DNA of 64,000 nt from Rhodoplanes tepidamans (GCF_030813915.1 NZ_JAUSUJ010000008.1:62001-126000); one strand, 5' to 3'; counted from the stretch's first letter, positions 1 to 10,871 are shown. Numbers and translations: made by a program. Notes: generated from the letters alone by a model not told the origin.

Positions 1-869
1 ACGAGGTCGCCGATATAGACGATGTTGTCGTTCTTCAGGCAGTTGGCGGAGCGCACCGACAGCTCAAGCTCGTCGACCTTCTTGAGGAAGGCCGGCGGGA
101 TGCCGCCGAGGTCGTCGGCCAGCAGCATCGGCTGCTCGGCCCGCTTCGGCTCCTCGAAGTTGACGAAGACGTTGAGCTGATCCTGCAGGATGCGCGCCGC
201 GTAGGCGAGCGCGTCCTCCGGGCTCACGGCGCCGTTGGTCTCGATCGACATGGTGAGCTTGTCGTAGTCGAGGATCTGGCCCTCGCGGGTGTTCTCGACC
301 TTGTAGGAGACCTTCTTGACCGGCGAGTACAGGCTGTCGACCGGGATGAGGCCGATCGGCGCGTCCTCCGGCCGGTTGCGCTCGGCCGGCACGTAGCCCT
401 TGCCGGTGTTGACCGTGAACTCCATGCGGATCTCGGCGCCCTCGTCGAGGTGGCAGAGGATCAGCTCGGGGTTGAGGATCACCACGTCGCCGACGGTCTG
501 GATGTCGCCGGCGGTGACGACCGCCGGGCCCTGCTTCTTCACCACCATGCGCTTCGGGCCTTCGCCCTGCATCTTGATGGCGATGTCCTTGATGTTCAGC
601 ACGATGTCGGTGACGTCCTCGCGCACGCCGGCGATCGAGGAGAACTCGTGCAGCACGCCGTCGATGTGCACGGACTGCACGCTCGCCCCCTGCAGGGACG
701 ACAGCAGGATCCGGCGCAGCGCGTTGCCGAGCGTCAGTCCGAAGCCGCGCTCGAGCGGCTCGGCCACCACGGTCGCCAGGCGCTTGGGATCGGCGCCCGG
801 GGTGATCTGCAGCTTGTTCGGCCGGATCAGCTCTTGCCAGTTCTTCTGAATTGTCACGTCATCACCCAT
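1..869 (-). CDS. rpoA: RNA polymerase subunit alpha (3' end outside window)
   Basis: The alpha subunit nucleates RNA polymerase assembly through its N-terminal domain and contacts UP elements and activators through its C-terminal domain. 289 codons are visible, against a usual total of about 340, so roughly the last 50 residues lie left of the window. The visible end ([10 protein letters not shown]) is already inside the helix-hairpin-helix alpha-CTD. The conserved start [15 protein letters not shown] and the segment [17 protein letters not shown] are clear. I took the ATG at 869 ([11 protein letters not shown]). An in-frame GTG at 857 (VTIQKNW) is equally plausible, because neither has a strong ribosome binding site. 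It is the third visible gene of the rpsM-rpsK-rpoA operon; rplQ would be expected next. Confidence 0.96.
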   Translation of the reverse strand, partial: MGDDVTIQKNWQELIRPNKLQITPGADPKRLATVVAEPLERGFGLTLGNALRRILLSSLQGASVQSVHIDGVLHEFSSIAGVREDVTDIVLNIKDIAIKMQGEGPKRMVVKKQGPAVVTAGDIQTVGDVVILNPELILCHLDEGAEIRMEFTVNTGKGYVPAERNRPEDAPIGLIPVDSLYSPVKKVSYKVENTREGQILDYDKLTMSIETNGAVSPEDALAYAARILQDQLNVFVNFEEPKRAEQPMLLADDLGGIPPAFLKKVDELELSVRSANCLKNDNIVYIGDL

Positions 870-970
870 CGGTAGGTGGCGCGGGGGAATTTACGCCGCG
901 CGTCCCGCTCCGCCCGCGGGACGAAAATGGCGGCGACGGACCGCAACGGTCCGCCGGAGCGATGAATCCG

Positions 971-1360
971 TCAGACGCGCCGACGCTTGCGCGGCCGGCA
1001 GCCGTTGTGCGGGATCGGCGTCACGTCGCGGATCGACGTGATGGTGAACCCGGCCGACTGCAGCGCACGGAGCGCCGACTCGCGGCCCGAGCCGGGGCCG
1101 GCGACCTCGACCTCGAGGGTCCGCATGCCGTGCTCCTGGGCCTTGCGGGCGCAATCCTCGGCGGCGATCTGGGCCGCGTAGGGGGTCGACTTGCGCGAGC
1201 CCTTGAAGCCCATCGTGCCGGCCGACGACCACGCGATCGCGTTGCCCTGAGCGTCCGTGATGGTGATCATCGTGTTGTTGAACGACGCGTTCACGTGCGC
1301 GACGCCGGAGGCGATGTTCTTGCGCTCGCGGCGGCGGACGCGGGTGGCTTCTTTTCCCAT
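971..1360 (-). CDS. rpsK: 30S ribosomal protein S11
   Basis: This is a 129-residue protein of the 30S platform that contacts 16S rRNA near the E site. The length is usual for the family. Diagnostic segments are [18 protein letters not shown], the [14 protein letters not shown] block and the basic tail [14 protein letters not shown]. It lies between rpsM (70 bp upstream) and rpoA (101 bp downstream), the normal alpha-operon order, so co-transcription from the promoter before rpsM is expected. Confidence 0.98.
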   Translation of the reverse strand: MGKEATRVRRRERKNIASGVAHVNASFNNTMITITDAQGNAIAWSSAGTMGFKGSRKSTPYAAQIAAEDCARKAQEHGMRTLEVEVAGPGSGRESALRALQSAGFTITSIRDVTPIPHNGCRPRKRRRV

Positions 1361-1429
1361 TGTCGACCCTTCTGCGGCCAGGCTGGCGCGCCCGGCCCGT
1401 CAAGTATCCCTGAGGCCTGCGGCTCTCGC

Positions 1430-1798
<369 letters not shown>

Positions 1799-1937
1799 GG
1801 CCGCAGCTCCTTCTTCCCCCGGCTCAGGCCGGTTAAAACGAATCGGTCTCCGCGCCGCCGATAAGCGCGAAAACGACGCCATTCCCCGACCTCCGGGGCG
1901 CGGCGCCGTCCATGAGTTCTTCCGACTGGGAACGCAG

Positions 1938-1966
1938 TATGTACGGATTCCGAGGGAACCCGTCAA
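1938..1966 (-). promoter_or_regulatory. Promoter of the rpsM-rpsK-rpoA operon
   Basis: On the minus strand a TTGACG box (1961-1966) is followed, after exactly 17 bp, by TACATA (1938-1943). It lies in the 237-bp gap between adk and rpsM and points toward rpsM. The predicted transcript would have a leader of about 130 nt. The position agrees with the alpha operon being a separate transcription unit from S10/spc. Confidence 0.6.
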
Positions 1967-2035
1967 CCTCTGCGCGCCCTGCCGGCGCCTGCCCGGGCCT
2001 GCCCGGCCGGCCGATGCCGGTCCGGACCGTCCCGG

Positions 2036-2662
2036 TCAGCCTTGGCTTACCGCCGCCGGGGTGGATCGGCTGTCCCCGACTGCTGCCTTCAGCACCGCGT
2101 CGATCGCCCGGCTGACGTCCGCGATGGGCGCCATGCCGTCGATCGTCCGCAACTTTCCCTTGCCCTCGTAGTACGCCGCGAGCGGCGCCGTCTGGGACCG
2201 GTAGGCCTCCAGCCGGGTCTTGAGGGCCTCGGCATTGTCGTCGGCCCGCAGGGGCTCGCCCCGGGCCGTCATCTCGCGCACCCGCTTCTCGACCCGGTCG
2301 AGCAGCGCCTTCTCGTCGACCTTGAGCTCGACCACGGCGTCGAGCGACAGGCCCTTCTCGGCCAGCATCGTCTCCAGTGCCTCGGCCTGCGGAACCGTCC
2401 GCGGGAAGCCGTCGAGGATGAAGCCGTTGGCGGCGTCCGGCTCGCTGATCCGGTCGGCCACGATGGCGACCACCACGGCGTCCGGGACGAGCTCGCCGCG
2501 CGCCATGATGTCCTTGGCCTTCAGCCCGACCGGGGTGCCGGCCTTGACGGCGGCCCGCAGCATGTCCCCGGTCGAGAGCTGGACGATCGACCAGGCCTGG
2601 ACCAGGTGCTGGGCCTGGGTGCCCTTGCCGGCGCCCGGCGGTCCGAGAAGGATCAGTCTCAT
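2036..2662 (-). CDS. adk: Adenylate kinase
   Basis: Adenylate kinase interconverts ATP + AMP and 2 ADP in the cytosol. The 208-residue protein starts with the P-loop [12 protein letters not shown]. It has the AMP-binding block [10 protein letters not shown], the [15 protein letters not shown] segment and a short lid ([17 protein letters not shown]) with no zinc cysteines. It is therefore the short form lacking the long LID insert, common in alphaproteobacteria. The ATG at 2662 overlaps the secY stop by 4 nt (ATGA), which implies translational coupling. It is the last gene of the spc operon. Confidence 0.97.
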   Translation of the reverse strand: MRLILLGPPGAGKGTQAQHLVQAWSIVQLSTGDMLRAAVKAGTPVGLKAKDIMARGELVPDAVVVAIVADRISEPDAANGFILDGFPRTVPQAEALETMLAEKGLSLDAVVELKVDEKALLDRVEKRVREMTARGEPLRADDNAEALKTRLEAYRSQTAPLAAYYEGKGKLRTIDGMAPIADVSRAIDAVLKAAVGDSRSTPAAVSQG

Positions 2663-3990
2663 CGACGTCGACCTCTCAGCTTGGACTTCTTGATCAGGCC
2701 CTCGTACTGGTGGGCCAGCAGATAGCCCTGGATCTGCGCGACCGTGTCCATGGTGACGCTGACCACGATCAGGAGCGAGGTGCCGCCGAAGTAGAACGGC
2801 ACCGCGGCGTAGGAGATCAGGATCTCCGGGATCAGGCAGACCACCGCCAGATAGGCGGCGCCGACCACGGTGATGCGCGACAGCACGTGGTCGATGTACT
2901 CGGCGGTCCGCTCGCCCGGACGGATGCCCGGGATGAAGCCGCCGTGCTTCTTCAGGTTGTCGGCCGTCTCGGTCGGGTTGAACACGATGGCCGTGTAGAA
3001 GAAGGCGAAGAACACGATCAGGCCGATATAGAGCACCAGGAACAGCGGACGGCCGTGGCCGAGCTGCGTCGTGATGATGTTCAGCCACTCCGGCCCCTGC
3101 CCCGCGTTGAGGTTGGCGACCGTGGTCGGCAGCAGCAGCAGCGACGAGGCGAAGATCGGCGGAATGACGCCCGAGGTGTTGAGCTTCAGCGGCAGGTGCG
3201 AGGTCTGGCCCTCGAACATGCGGTTGCCGACCTGGCGCTTGGGATACTGGATCAGCAGCCGGCGCTGGGCCCGCTCCATGAACACGATGAAGCCGATGAC
3301 CACCACCGCCATGACCATGATCAGCAGGATCACGCCGGTCGACAGGGCGCCCTGGCGGCCGAGCTCGAACATGCCGACCAGCGCCCCGGGCAGCTCCGCC
3401 ACGATGCCGGCCAGGATGATCAGCGAGATGCCGTTGCCGATGCCGCGCGCCGTGATCTGCTCGCCGAGCCACATCAGGAACATGGTGCCGCCGGTCAGGG
3501 TGATGACCGTGGAGATGCGGAAGAACCAGCCCGGATCGGTGACCACCGAGCCCGCCCCCTCCAGCCCGACCGAGATGCCGTAGGCCTGGAAGACCGACAG
3601 CACGACGGTGAGATAGCGGGTGTACTGGTTGATGACCTTGCGGCCCTGCTCGCCTTCCTTCTTGAGGTTCTCCAGCGTCGGCGAGACCGTGGTCAGCAGC
3701 TGGATGATGATCGAGGCCGAGATGTACGGCATGATGTTGAGGGCGAAGATCGCCATCCGGTGGATGCCGCCGCCCGCGAACATGTTGAACATGCCGAGGA
3801 TTCCGCCCGCCTGCGTGCGGAAGATCTGCTCCCACTGGCCGGGGTCGATGCCCGGCAGCGGGATGTAGGTGCCGAGCCGGTAGACCAGCAGCGCCCCGAG
3901 CGTGAACCAGATACGCTTCTTGAGCTCCTCGGCCTTGGCGAGGGCCGAGAAGTTGAGATTGGCTGCCAGTTGCTCTGCTGCAGAAACCAT
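2659..3990 (-). CDS. secY: Protein translocase subunit SecY
   Basis: SecY is the channel-forming subunit of the SecYEG translocon in the inner membrane. It has 443 residues with ten predicted membrane segments. The plug region ([10 protein letters not shown]), [13 protein letters not shown], the [17 protein letters not shown] stretch and the cytosolic loop [12 protein letters not shown] are typical. The gene sits in the canonical spc position between rplO and adk, 62 bp after rplO. Its stop overlaps the adk start. Confidence 0.98.
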   Translation of the reverse strand: MVSAAEQLAANLNFSALAKAEELKKRIWFTLGALLVYRLGTYIPLPGIDPGQWEQIFRTQAGGILGMFNMFAGGGIHRMAIFALNIMPYISASIIIQLLTTVSPTLENLKKEGEQGRKVINQYTRYLTVVLSVFQAYGISVGLEGAGSVVTDPGWFFRISTVITLTGGTMFLMWLGEQITARGIGNGISLIILAGIVAELPGALVGMFELGRQGALSTGVILLIMVMAVVVIGFIVFMERAQRRLLIQYPKRQVGNRMFEGQTSHLPLKLNTSGVIPPIFASSLLLLPTTVANLNAGQGPEWLNIITTQLGHGRPLFLVLYIGLIVFFAFFYTAIVFNPTETADNLKKHGGFIPGIRPGERTAEYIDHVLSRITVVGAAYLAVVCLIPEILISYAAVPFYFGGTSLLIVVSVTMDTVAQIQGYLLAHQYEGLIKKSKLRGRRR

Positions 3991-4052
3991 GTCGAGGCTC
4001 CGGTTGCCGCTCCCGGCGGCGTCGCCCGGCCGGCGTTCCCGCTATATAGGGA

Positions 4053-4541
4053 TCAGCCGACCTGTTCGCCCGCCTCTTTGCGAGGCGCCAGAACCTTCAC
4101 GCTGCCGCCGAGCTTCTCGACCGCCGCGACCGCCGAGGCCGACGCCCCGTAGACCTCGAACTGCAGCTTGCTGGTCAGCTCGCCGTTGCCGAGCAGGCGG
4201 ACGCCGTCGCGCGCGCGGCGCAGCACCCCGGCCTTGACCAGCGCGTCGACGTCGACCACGGCGGCCGGATCGAGCCGGCCCTTGTCGACCGCCTGCTGAA
4301 CCCGGCCGAGATTCACCTCGTTCAGGGTCAGGGCGAAGATGTTGTTAAAGCCGCGCTTCGGCAGGCGCCGATGCAGCGGCATCTGGCCGCCCTCGAACCC
4401 CTTGATGGCGACGCCGGTGCGGGCGGTCTGGCCCTTGCCGCCGCGGCCGCCGGTCTTGCCCTTGCCGGAGCCGATGCCGCGGCCGACGCGCATGCGCGAC
4501 TTGCGGGCGCCGGGCTTGTCGGCGATCTCGTTGAGCTTCAT
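4053..4541 (-). CDS. rplO: 50S ribosomal protein L15
   Basis: This 162-residue late-assembly protein of the large subunit has the Gly/Lys/Arg-rich N-terminus [20 protein letters not shown], which threads into 23S rRNA, and the typical [17 protein letters not shown] block. The frame is open 14 codons further upstream. The ATG at 4541 ([16 protein letters not shown]) is the family start and has a GAGGA ribosome binding site about 7 nt before it. It lies between rpmD and secY, as in most proteobacterial spc operons. Confidence 0.97.
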   Translation of the reverse strand: MKLNEIADKPGARKSRMRVGRGIGSGKGKTGGRGGKGQTARTGVAIKGFEGGQMPLHRRLPKRGFNNIFALTLNEVNLGRVQQAVDKGRLDPAAVVDVDALVKAGVLRRARDGVRLLGNGELTSKLQFEVYGASASAVAAVEKLGGSVKVLAPRKEAGEQVG

Positions 4542-4638
4542 GACAGTTCCTCGGTCTCTTCGGGGGTCGCGCGGGTCGATCACGGCGCCCTCGCCGGGCA
4601 GCCCGACCGGCCGGGACGATGCCCGGCCGCGACCAGTC

Positions 4639-4830
4639 TCACTCTTCGACCACCCGGACCAGGTGGTGCACCTTGCTGATCATCCCGCGGACCGACGGCG
4701 TGTCCTCGAGCTCCGACACGCGGCCGATGCGGTTGAGGCCGAGGCCGATCAGGGTCTCGCGCTGGTCGTGCCGCCGGCGGATCGGGCTGCCGGTCTGCTG
4801 GACCTTGAGGGTCTTGGTATCGCTCGCCAT
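4639..4830 (-). CDS. rpmD: 50S ribosomal protein L30
   Basis: L30 is a small (63-residue) bacterial-type large-subunit protein. [20 protein letters not shown] and the [22 protein letters not shown] stretch (given here only in part of its length) match the family. It lies 17 bp after rpsE and 97 bp before rplO within the spc operon. Confidence 0.95.
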   Translation of the reverse strand: MASDTKTLKVQQTGSPIRRRHDQRETLIGLGLNRIGRVSELEDTPSVRGMISKVHHLVRVVEE

Positions 4831-4847
4831 GCTCGCTCTCCCGGCCG

Positions 4848-5402
4848 TCAGTCGCTGACCGTCTCGTCGGCGCCTTCGCGACGACGGGACTGCAGGGCGG
4901 ACACCTTGATGTTGCGCCGGGCCGCGACCGAGCGCGGCGAATCCTGGTGCTTCAGGGCGTCGAAGGTCGCCCGCACCATGTTGTACGGGTTCGACGAGCC
5001 GAGCGACTTCGCCACCACGTCCTGCATGCCCAGCGTCTCGAAGACGGCGCGCATCGGGCCGCCCGCGATGATGCCGGTGCCGGCCGGCGCGGCGCGCAGA
5101 TAGACCTTGCCGGCGCCGTGGCGGCCCGCCACGTCGTGGTGCAGGGTCCGGCCCTCGCGCAGCGGCACCCGGATGAGGCCGCGCTTGGCCGCGTCGGTCG
5201 CCTTGCGGATCGCCTCCGGCACCTCGCGGGCCTTGCCGTGGCCGAAGCCGACCCGGCCCTTCTGGTCGCCGACCACCACCAGCGCCGCGAAGCCGAAGCG
5301 CCGGCCGCCCTTCACCACCTTGGCGACGCGGTTGATGTGGACCAGCTTGTCGGTGAACTCGCTGTCCCGCTCCTCGCGGTCGCGTCCGTGTTCACGTGCC
5401 AT
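4848..5402 (-). CDS. rpsE: 30S ribosomal protein S5
   Basis: S5 is a 30S body protein near the mRNA entry and decoding region. It has 184 residues. The S5 RNA-binding segment [20 protein letters not shown] and the second-domain motif [16 protein letters not shown] are intact. Nothing suggests a ram or spectinomycin-type change, because the KVVKGGRRF loop is wild-type. It lies 39 bp after rplR and 17 bp before rpmD. Confidence 0.97.
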   Translation of the reverse strand: MAREHGRDREERDSEFTDKLVHINRVAKVVKGGRRFGFAALVVVGDQKGRVGFGHGKAREVPEAIRKATDAAKRGLIRVPLREGRTLHHDVAGRHGAGKVYLRAAPAGTGIIAGGPMRAVFETLGMQDVVAKSLGSSNPYNMVRATFDALKHQDSPRSVAARRNIKVSALQSRRREGADETVSD

Positions 5403-5441
5403 GAGAAACCATCTCCCTCGGGCGATCGCCCGTCATCGCCC

Positions 5442-5804
5442 TTAGAAATTCAGCCCGCCCTCGCGGGCGCCGTCGGCCAGCGCCTTGACGCGGCCGTGAT
5501 AGATGTAGCCGCCGCGGTCGAAGACCACGTCCTTGACGCCCTTGGCGACCGCCCGCTCGGCGATCAGCTTGCCGACGACCTTGGCCGCGTCCTTGTCGGC
5601 CCCGGTCTTGAGGCTGGACCGGAGGTCCTTCTCGAGCGTCGAGGCGGCCGCCACCGTCACGCCCTTCAGGTCGTCGATGACCTGGGCGTAGATGTGCTGC
5701 GACGAACGGAACACCGAGAGCCGCAGCCGGTCGCCGGCTGCCGCCTTGATGGCCCGGCGGACCCGGCTGGTGCGCCGTGCCGTCTTGATATTGAGCCTGG
5801 TCAT
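5442..5804 (-). CDS. rplR: 50S ribosomal protein L18
   Basis: L18 binds 5S rRNA at the central protuberance with L5. The 120-residue reading from the ATG at 5804 ([20 protein letters not shown]) has family length. It contains [18 protein letters not shown] and ends in the diagnostic [20 protein letters not shown] segment. The frame extends far upstream through rplF in another frame, which is an artefact. The gap to rplF is 11 bp. Confidence 0.96.
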   Translation of the reverse strand: MTRLNIKTARRTSRVRRAIKAAAGDRLRLSVFRSSQHIYAQVIDDLKGVTVAAASTLEKDLRSSLKTGADKDAAKVVGKLIAERAVAKGVKDVVFDRGGYIYHGRVKALADGAREGGLNF

Positions 5805-5815
5805 CGTGCGCTCCG

Positions 5816-6349
5816 CTATTTCTTCTTGCCTTCCTTGCGGAAGATGTACTCGCCGGCGTACTTGACGCCCTTGCCCTTGTAGGGCTCCGGCGGACGGAAC
5901 GCCCGGATCTCGGCGGCGACCTGACCGACCTTCTGCTTGTCGATCCCGGAGATCACCACCTCGGTGGGCTTCGGCGTCGCGATCGCGATCCCCTCGGGGA
6001 TCGGGTAGATCACGTCGTGGCTGAAGCCGAGCGCGACCTGCAGGTTCTTGCCCTGCACGGCGGCACGGTAGCCGACGCCGACGATCTCGAGCTTCTGCTC
6101 GAAACCCTTGCTGACGCCGGTGAACAGGTTCGACACCAGCGTGCGCGAGGTGCCCCACATGGAGCGCGCCCGCTTGGTCTCGTTGCGCGGATCGACCTTC
6201 ACGGCGCCCTGCTCCATCTTCACGACGATGTCGTCGGGAAGCACGAGCTGCAGCGCGCCCTTGGGCCCCTTGGCCTTGACGGTCTGCCCGTCGATGTTGG
6301 CGGTGACTCCGGACGGAACCGGCACCGCCTTCTTGCCGATGCGAGACAT
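5816..6349 (-). CDS. rplF: 50S ribosomal protein L6
   Basis: L6 lies near the factor-binding site of the large subunit. The 177-residue protein begins [15 protein letters not shown] and has the two duplicated L6 domains. The C-terminal signature is [20 protein letters not shown]. Spacing to its neighbours rpsH (10 bp) and rplR (11 bp) is tight, as expected for spc. Confidence 0.97.
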   Translation of the reverse strand: MSRIGKKAVPVPSGVTANIDGQTVKAKGPKGALQLVLPDDIVVKMEQGAVKVDPRNETKRARSMWGTSRTLVSNLFTGVSKGFEQKLEIVGVGYRAAVQGKNLQVALGFSHDVIYPIPEGIAIATPKPTEVVISGIDKQKVGQVAAEIRAFRPPEPYKGKGVKYAGEYIFRKEGKKK

Positions 6350-6359
6350 GCCGGCTCCC

Positions 6360-6752
6360 TTAGAACACGGTGCAGAGGATCTCGCCGCCCACGTTCGCGT
6401 CGCGCGCGGCGTGGTCGGCCATGACGCCCTTCGGGGTCGAGACGATGGCGACGCCGAGGCCGTTGTTGACCCGCGGCAGCGCCTTCACCGAGGCGTAGAC
6501 GCGCCGCCCGGGCTTCGACACGCGGGCGATCTCGCGGATCACCGGGGTGCCGTCGAAATACTTCAGCTCGATCTCGAACTCCGTGCGGCCGTCGGCGTGC
6601 TCGGTGGTCGAGAAGTCGCGGATGTAGCCCTCGCTCTTGAGGACCTCGAGCACGCTCGCCCGCAGCTTCGAGCCGGGGGTCGAGACCCGCGACTTGGCGC
6701 GCAGCTGCGCGTTGCGGATGCGTGTGATCATATCGCCGATCGGATCGTTCAT
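6360..6752 (-). CDS. rpsH: 30S ribosomal protein S8
   Basis: S8 binds helix 21 of 16S rRNA; in Escherichia coli it is also the translational repressor of the spc operon. The protein has 130 residues and starts [18 protein letters not shown]. The C-terminal signature region ([19 protein letters not shown], then GGEILCTVF) is complete. It lies 13 bp after rpsN. Confidence 0.97.
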   Translation of the reverse strand: MNDPIGDMITRIRNAQLRAKSRVSTPGSKLRASVLEVLKSEGYIRDFSTTEHADGRTEFEIELKYFDGTPVIREIARVSKPGRRVYASVKALPRVNNGLGVAIVSTPKGVMADHAARDANVGGEILCTVF

Positions 6753-6765
6753 GGCGACGCCCTCC

Positions 6766-7071
6766 TCACCAGCTCGACTTGAGGAGGCCCGGGATCAGGC
6801 CCTTGGAGCCGAGCTCGCGCAGCGCGATACGGCTCATCTTCAGCTTGCGGTAGTAGGCGCGCGGACGGCCCGTCACCTCGCAGCGGTTGCGGATGCGGGT
6901 CTTCGAGCCGTTGCGCGGCATCTCCGCGAGCTTGAGGGTCGCGGCGAAGCGCTCCTCCATCGGCTTGGACTTGTCGTTGGCGTCGGCCTTCAGGCGCGCG
7001 CGCTTCGCGGCCTGCTGGGCGACGAGCTTGCGCCGGTGCTCGTTCTTCTCGACAGAGCTCTTCTTCGCCAT
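6766..7071 (-). CDS. rpsN: 30S ribosomal protein S14
   Basis: This is a 101-residue S14 of the long, zinc-independent type. The C-terminal RNA-binding block [20 protein letters not shown] lacks the CxxC pairs of the short zinc form. It starts [17 protein letters not shown]. It is placed between rplE and rpsH. Confidence 0.97.
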   Translation of the reverse strand: MAKKSSVEKNEHRRKLVAQQAAKRARLKADANDKSKPMEERFAATLKLAEMPRNGSKTRIRNRCEVTGRPRAYYRKLKMSRIALRELGSKGLIPGLLKSSW

Positions 7072-7115
7072 TCGCTGCTCCTAACTCCGCGTCTGAGACG
7101 GACGCTCGGCCCTTC

Positions 7116-7820
7116 TCACTGCCGGAACGGGAAATTGAAAGCGGCCAGGAGGGCACGGCCCTCCGCGTCGCTGCGCGCCGTGGTGCAGACCGTGATGTCC
7201 ATGCCCCACACCTCGGCGACCTTGTCGTAGTCGATCTCGGGGAAGATGATGTGCTCCTTGACCCCGAGCGTGTAGTTGCCGCCGCCGTCGAAGCTCTTCG
7301 GATTGAGCCCGCGGAAGTCGCGGACGCGCGGCAGCGCGATGTTGATCAGCCGGTCGACGAACTCGTACATCCGGTCCTTGCGCAGCGTGACCTTGCAACC
7401 GATCGCCTGGCCCTCGCGGACCTTGAAGGTCGCGATCGACTTGCGCGCCTTGGTGATGACCGGCCGCTGGCCCGAGATCATCGCCAGGTCGGCGGCCGCC
7501 TGCTCGACCTTCTTGCGGTCGTTGACGCCCTCGCCGACGCCCATGTTGATCACGATCTTGGTGATCTTCGGCACCTGGAACTGGTTCTTGTAACCGAATT
7601 CCTCGGTCAGCTTCTTCTTGACCACCTGGTCGTACTGGACGCGCAGGCGCGACGGGCCCTTGAACGCCTCCACCGCGCCGACGGCGCCCTTCGGAGCCGT
7701 GGCCTTCGCGGCCTTGGCGGCGGCCTTCTCGGCCTTCGGGTTCGGGGCCGCGGACTTCGCGCCCTTCGCACCCGTGTCCGGCTTGGCGCCCTTCTTGGCG
7801 TCCTTCTTGTCCTCAGCCAT
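7116..7820 (-). CDS. rplE: 50S ribosomal protein L5 with a Lys/Ala-rich N-terminal extension
   Basis: L5 binds 5S rRNA and bridges to S13. The conserved body begins near residue 57 ([20 protein letters not shown]) and runs through [19 protein letters not shown] and [14 protein letters not shown] to the C-terminus [10 protein letters not shown]. Its length is about that of a normal L5 (roughly 180 residues). In front lie about 50 extra residues made almost only of K, A, P, G, D and E ([20 protein letters not shown], then more of the same), resembling a histone H1-like tail. The start ATG at 7820 overlaps the 3' end of rplX by 8 nt, which supports this start, but an unseen internal start cannot be excluded. 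Confidence 0.95.
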   Translation of the reverse strand: MAEDKKDAKKGAKPDTGAKGAKSAAPNPKAEKAAAKAAKATAPKGAVGAVEAFKGPSRLRVQYDQVVKKKLTEEFGYKNQFQVPKITKIVINMGVGEGVNDRKKVEQAAADLAMISGQRPVITKARKSIATFKVREGQAIGCKVTLRKDRMYEFVDRLINIALPRVRDFRGLNPKSFDGGGNYTLGVKEHIIFPEIDYDKVAEVWGMDITVCTTARSDAEGRALLAAFNFPFRQ

Positions 7821-8130
7821 TGATCTCGGCTCCCGAACGCTTGGCGACGCGGACCTTCTTGCCGTCCGCCAGAATCTTGAACCCGATGCGGGTCGGCTTG
7901 CCGTCCTTCGGATCGGCGACCGCCAGGTTGGACAGATGCACCGGCGCCTCTTTCGAGATGATGCCGCCCTCCTGCTGGGCGGACTGGCGCTGGTGACGCT
8001 TGACCATGTTGACGCCGCGCACCAGGGCGCGGTTCTCGGTCGGGCGGACCTCGATCACCTCGCCGGTGCGGCCCTTGTCGCGTCCGGTGAGAACGACGAC
8101 CTTGTCGCCCTTGCGGATCTTCGCAGCCAT
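7813..8130 (-). CDS. rplX: 50S ribosomal protein L24
   Basis: L24 initiates 50S assembly. The 105-residue protein starts [20 protein letters not shown] with the KOW motif. The [20 protein letters not shown] block is typical. Its ATG overlaps the rplN stop (TGATG arrangement at 8130) and its own stop overlaps the rplE start, so the three genes are translationally coupled. Confidence 0.96.
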   Translation of the reverse strand: MAAKIRKGDKVVVLTGRDKGRTGEVIEVRPTENRALVRGVNMVKRHQRQSAQQEGGIISKEAPVHLSNLAVADPKDGKPTRIGFKILADGKKVRVAKRSGAEING

Positions 8131-8498
8131 CACAGGACCTCCGGGGCGAGCGAAATGATCTTCATGTGGTTCTTGGCGCGCAGCTCGCGCGGCACCGGGC
8201 CGAAGATGCGCGTGCCGACCGGCTCCATCTGGGCGTTGATCAGCACGGCGGCGTTCCGGTCGAACCGGATCGCCGAACCGTCGGGACGGCGAATGTCCTT
8301 CGCCACACGGACGACGACCGCCTTCATGACGTCGCCCTTCTTCACGCGGCCGCGCGGGATCGCCTCCTTCACGGACACCACGATGACGTCCCCGATGGTC
8401 GCGTACTTGCGCTTGGAGCCGCCCAGCACCTTGATGCACATGACACGGCGCGCGCCGGAATTGTCCGCCACGTCGAGATTGGTCTGCATCTGGATCAT
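8130..8498 (-). CDS. rplN: 50S ribosomal protein L14
   Basis: This 122-residue protein at the subunit interface is of the exact family length. It starts [20 protein letters not shown], contains [20 protein letters not shown] and ends [16 protein letters not shown]-like ([16 protein letters not shown]). It is the usual first gene of spc after rpsQ. Confidence 0.98.
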   Translation of the reverse strand: MIQMQTNLDVADNSGARRVMCIKVLGGSKRKYATIGDVIVVSVKEAIPRGRVKKGDVMKAVVVRVAKDIRRPDGSAIRFDRNAAVLINAQMEPVGTRIFGPVPRELRAKNHMKIISLAPEVL

Positions 8499-8537
8499 GA
8501 TGAGCCGCCTCTTGTTCTTTCGTGTTGCAGCGCGAGC

Positions 8538-8783
8538 TTACTTCGCGCGCTTCTCGCCCTGGACGACAGCCCACCGCTTCAGCTTGGAGATCGGACGATG
8601 CTCCTCGATCCACACGGTGTCGCCCACGGCGTACTGGTTCGTCTCGTCGTGCGCGTGGTACTTCTTCGAGCGCCGGACGGTCTTCTTCATCACCGGGTGA
8701 GTGAAACGACGCTCGACCCGCACGATGACGGTCTTGTCCTGCTTGTCGCCCACCACGACACCCTGCAGCATGCGCTTCGGCAT
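8538..8783 (-). CDS. rpsQ: 30S ribosomal protein S17
   Basis: This is an 81-residue OB-fold protein of the 30S body. [20 protein letters not shown] and [20 protein letters not shown], followed by a conserved [17 protein letters not shown], identify it. It lies 11 bp after rpmC. Confidence 0.97.
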   Translation of the reverse strand: MPKRMLQGVVVGDKQDKTVIVRVERRFTHPVMKKTVRRSKKYHAHDETNQYAVGDTVWIEEHRPISKLKRWAVVQGEKRAK

Positions 8784-8794
8784 CGTCGTTCTCC

Positions 8795-9001
8795 TTACTT
8801 CGTACCGGCGGCTGCGCGCTTGGTCTGCGCCACCGTCTTGACCCGGGCGATGTCGCGGCGGACCTGCCGCACCCGCGAGGTGTTCTCGAGCTGACCCGTC
8901 GCCTTCTGGAAGCGCAGGTTGAACTGCTCCTTCTTCAGGCGCAGCAGCTCGTCGTCGAGCTGGTCGACCGTCATGGTGCGGAAGTCGTCGATCTTGGCCA
9001 T
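8795..9001 (-). CDS. rpmC: 50S ribosomal protein L29
   Basis: L29 is a 68-residue two-helix protein near the peptide exit tunnel and part of the docking site for nascent-chain factors. [20 protein letters not shown] and the [20 protein letters not shown] block are diagnostic. The ATG at 9001 was chosen over the longer open frame, which only runs on through rplP and rpsC in a non-coding frame. Confidence 0.95.
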   Translation of the reverse strand: MAKIDDFRTMTVDQLDDELLRLKKEQFNLRFQKATGQLENTSRVRQVRRDIARVKTVAQTKRAAAGTK

Positions 9002-9015
9002 GGCGTTTCCGCTCC

Positions 9016-9429
9016 CTACTCGGCGATGCGCTCGATGAAGCGCGTCTTGATCGGCAGCTTGGCGGCCGCCAGCGTCAGCGCCTCGCGGGCGACCTCGCTG
9101 GTGACGCCGTCGACCTCGAACAGGATGCGGCCCGGCTTCACGCGCGCCACCCAGTACTCGGGGGCGCCCTTGCCGGAGCCCATACGCACCTCGAGCGGCT
9201 TCTTCGAGATCGGAACGTCCGGGTAGATGCGGATCCACACCCGCCCGGCACGCTTCATGTGGCGCGTCATCGCGCGTCGGGCCGCCTCGATCTGGCGGGC
9301 CGTGATCCGCTCCGGCGCCATCGCCTTCAGGCCGAACTGGCCGAAGGCCAGGGTCGTGCCGCTGGTCGCAACACCTTTGATGCGTCCCTTGTGCGCCTTG
9401 CGGAACTTCGTGCGCGCTGGTTGCAGCAT
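9016..9429 (-). CDS. rplP: 50S ribosomal protein L16
   Basis: L16 lies at the A-site side of the peptidyl transferase region. The 137-residue protein starts [19 protein letters not shown]. The motif [20 protein letters not shown] is followed by [18 protein letters not shown]. It sits 36 bp after rpsC and 14 bp before rpmC. Confidence 0.97.
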   Translation of the reverse strand: MLQPARTKFRKAHKGRIKGVATSGTTLAFGQFGLKAMAPERITARQIEAARRAMTRHMKRAGRVWIRIYPDVPISKKPLEVRMGSGKGAPEYWVARVKPGRILFEVDGVTSEVAREALTLAAAKLPIKTRFIERIAE

Positions 9430-9465
9430 GGATCGTCGCCTTTCTTGTCCTTATGCGACCGCGCG

Positions 9466-10170
9466 TCAGGCCGCGTCGCGCCGCGGACGGCCGCCGCCCG
9501 CATCGCTCTCGGCCGCGCGCTTGTCCTGCGCCATCGGATCGTGCTCGAGGATCTCGCCCTTGAAGATCCACACCTTCACGCCGCAGGTGCCGTAGGTCGT
9601 GAACGCGGTCGCGACGCCGTAGTCGACGTCGGCGCGCAGCGTGTGCAGCGGCACCCGGCCCTCGCGGTACCACTCCATGCGGGCGATCTCGGCGCCGCCG
9701 AGCCGGCCGGAGCAGTTGATGCGGATGCCCTCGGCGCCGAGGCGCATCGCCGACTGCACGGCGCGCTTCATGGCGCGGCGGAACGCGACGCGGCGCTCGA
9801 GCTGCTGGGCGATCGACTCGGCGACCAGCTGGGCGTCGAGCTCCGGCTTGCGGATCTCGACGATGTTGAGCACGACGTCCGAGTTGGTCAGCGCCGCCAC
9901 CTTGCGGCGGAGCTTCTCGATGTCGGCGCCCTTCTTGCCGATCACCACGCCCGGCCGGGCCGAGTGGATGGTGACGCGGCACTTCTTGTGCGGACGCTCG
10001 ATGACGATGCGCGAGACCGCCGCCTGCTTGAGCTGCTTGAGCAGCTCCGAGCGGATCGCCATGTCCTCGTGCATCAGCTTGCCGTACTCGTTCTTGCCGG
10101 CGAACCAGCGCGAGTCCCAGGTACGGTTGATCCCGAGGCGAAGCCCGATCGGATTGACCTTCTGACCCAT
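9466..10170 (-). CDS. rpsC: 30S ribosomal protein S3
   Basis: S3 is part of the mRNA entry tunnel. The 234-residue reading from the ATG at 10170 ([20 protein letters not shown]) contains the KH domain ([16 protein letters not shown]) and the C-terminal signature ([20 protein letters not shown]). The open frame upstream of 10170 is the rplV region read in a shadow frame. The C-terminal tail ([15 protein letters not shown]) is short and variable, as usual. Confidence 0.97.
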   Translation of the reverse strand: MGQKVNPIGLRLGINRTWDSRWFAGKNEYGKLMHEDMAIRSELLKQLKQAAVSRIVIERPHKKCRVTIHSARPGVVIGKKGADIEKLRRKVAALTNSDVVLNIVEIRKPELDAQLVAESIAQQLERRVAFRRAMKRAVQSAMRLGAEGIRINCSGRLGGAEIARMEWYREGRVPLHTLRADVDYGVATAFTTYGTCGVKVWIFKGEILEHDPMAQDKRAAESDAGGGRPRRDAA

Positions 10171-10181
10171 GGGGCCTCTCC

Positions 10182-10565
10182 TTACGATGCGGCGGCTTCG
10201 ACCTGACGAACGACGATCGTCAGGTGCGAGAACGGCTTCATGATCTTGCCCGACCGGCCGCGGCCGCGCGGAACGAAGCGCTTGATCACCAGCGCCTTGC
10301 CGACATGCGCCTGCGCCACCACGAGATCGTCGATGTCGAGATCGTGGTTGTTCTCGGCGTTGGCGATCGCCGACTGCAGGCACTTGCGGACGTCGCGCGC
10401 GATGCGCTTGCGGGAGAACTCGAGGTCCGCCAGCGCAGTCTGCACCTTCTTGCCGCGAATGAGCTGCGCGACCAGGTTGAGCTTCTGCGGCGAGACCCGG
10501 AGCATCCGGGCGACCGCCTTGGCCTCGTTGTCGGCGAGGCTCCGCGGACGTGCTGTCTTGCTCAT
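10182..10565 (-). CDS. rplV: 50S ribosomal protein L22
   Basis: L22 lines the nascent-peptide exit tunnel with its beta-hairpin. The 127-residue protein has [20 protein letters not shown] and the tunnel loop [20 protein letters not shown]. No obvious macrolide-resistance insertion or deletion is seen in that loop. It lies 16 bp after rpsS and 11 bp before rpsC. Confidence 0.97.
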   Translation of the reverse strand: MSKTARPRSLADNEAKAVARMLRVSPQKLNLVAQLIRGKKVQTALADLEFSRKRIARDVRKCLQSAIANAENNHDLDIDDLVVAQAHVGKALVIKRFVPRGRGRSGKIMKPFSHLTIVVRQVEAAAS

Positions 10566-10581
10566 CTCTCGTTTCCTCGGC

Positions 10582-10860
10582 TCACGCCCGCTTGGCTTTC
10601 TTGTCGCCGGAGTGGCCGTGGAAGGTGCGGGTCGGCGAGAACTCGCCGAACTTGTGCCCGACCATCTCCTCGGTCACCAGCACCGGGACGTGCTTGTGGC
10701 CGTTGTGGACCCCGAAGGTGAGCCCGACGAACTGCGGCAGAATCGTCGACCGCCGGGACCAGATCTTGATCACGTCGTGCCGGCCGGACGAGCGGGCGGC
10801 TTCCGCCTTCTTGAGCAGATAGCCGTCGACGAACGGGCCTTTCCAGACGGAGCGCGCCAT
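10582..10860 (-). CDS. rpsS: 30S ribosomal protein S19
   Basis: S19 is a 92-residue protein of the 30S head that forms a complex with S13. It starts [20 protein letters not shown]. The signature [20 protein letters not shown] precedes [17 protein letters not shown]. The ATG at 10860 gives the standard length; the longer frame upstream is a shadow of rplB. Confidence 0.97.
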   Translation of the reverse strand: MARSVWKGPFVDGYLLKKAEAARSSGRHDVIKIWSRRSTILPQFVGLTFGVHNGHKHVPVLVTEEMVGHKFGEFSPTRTFHGHSGDKKAKRA

Positions 10861-10871
10861 CTCGTGCTTCC

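Noticed and set aside
1799-1966. N-terminal extension of S13 in frame
   Set aside because: It overlaps the promoter boxes and has no similarity to S13. The TTG with AAGGAG gives the exact family length.
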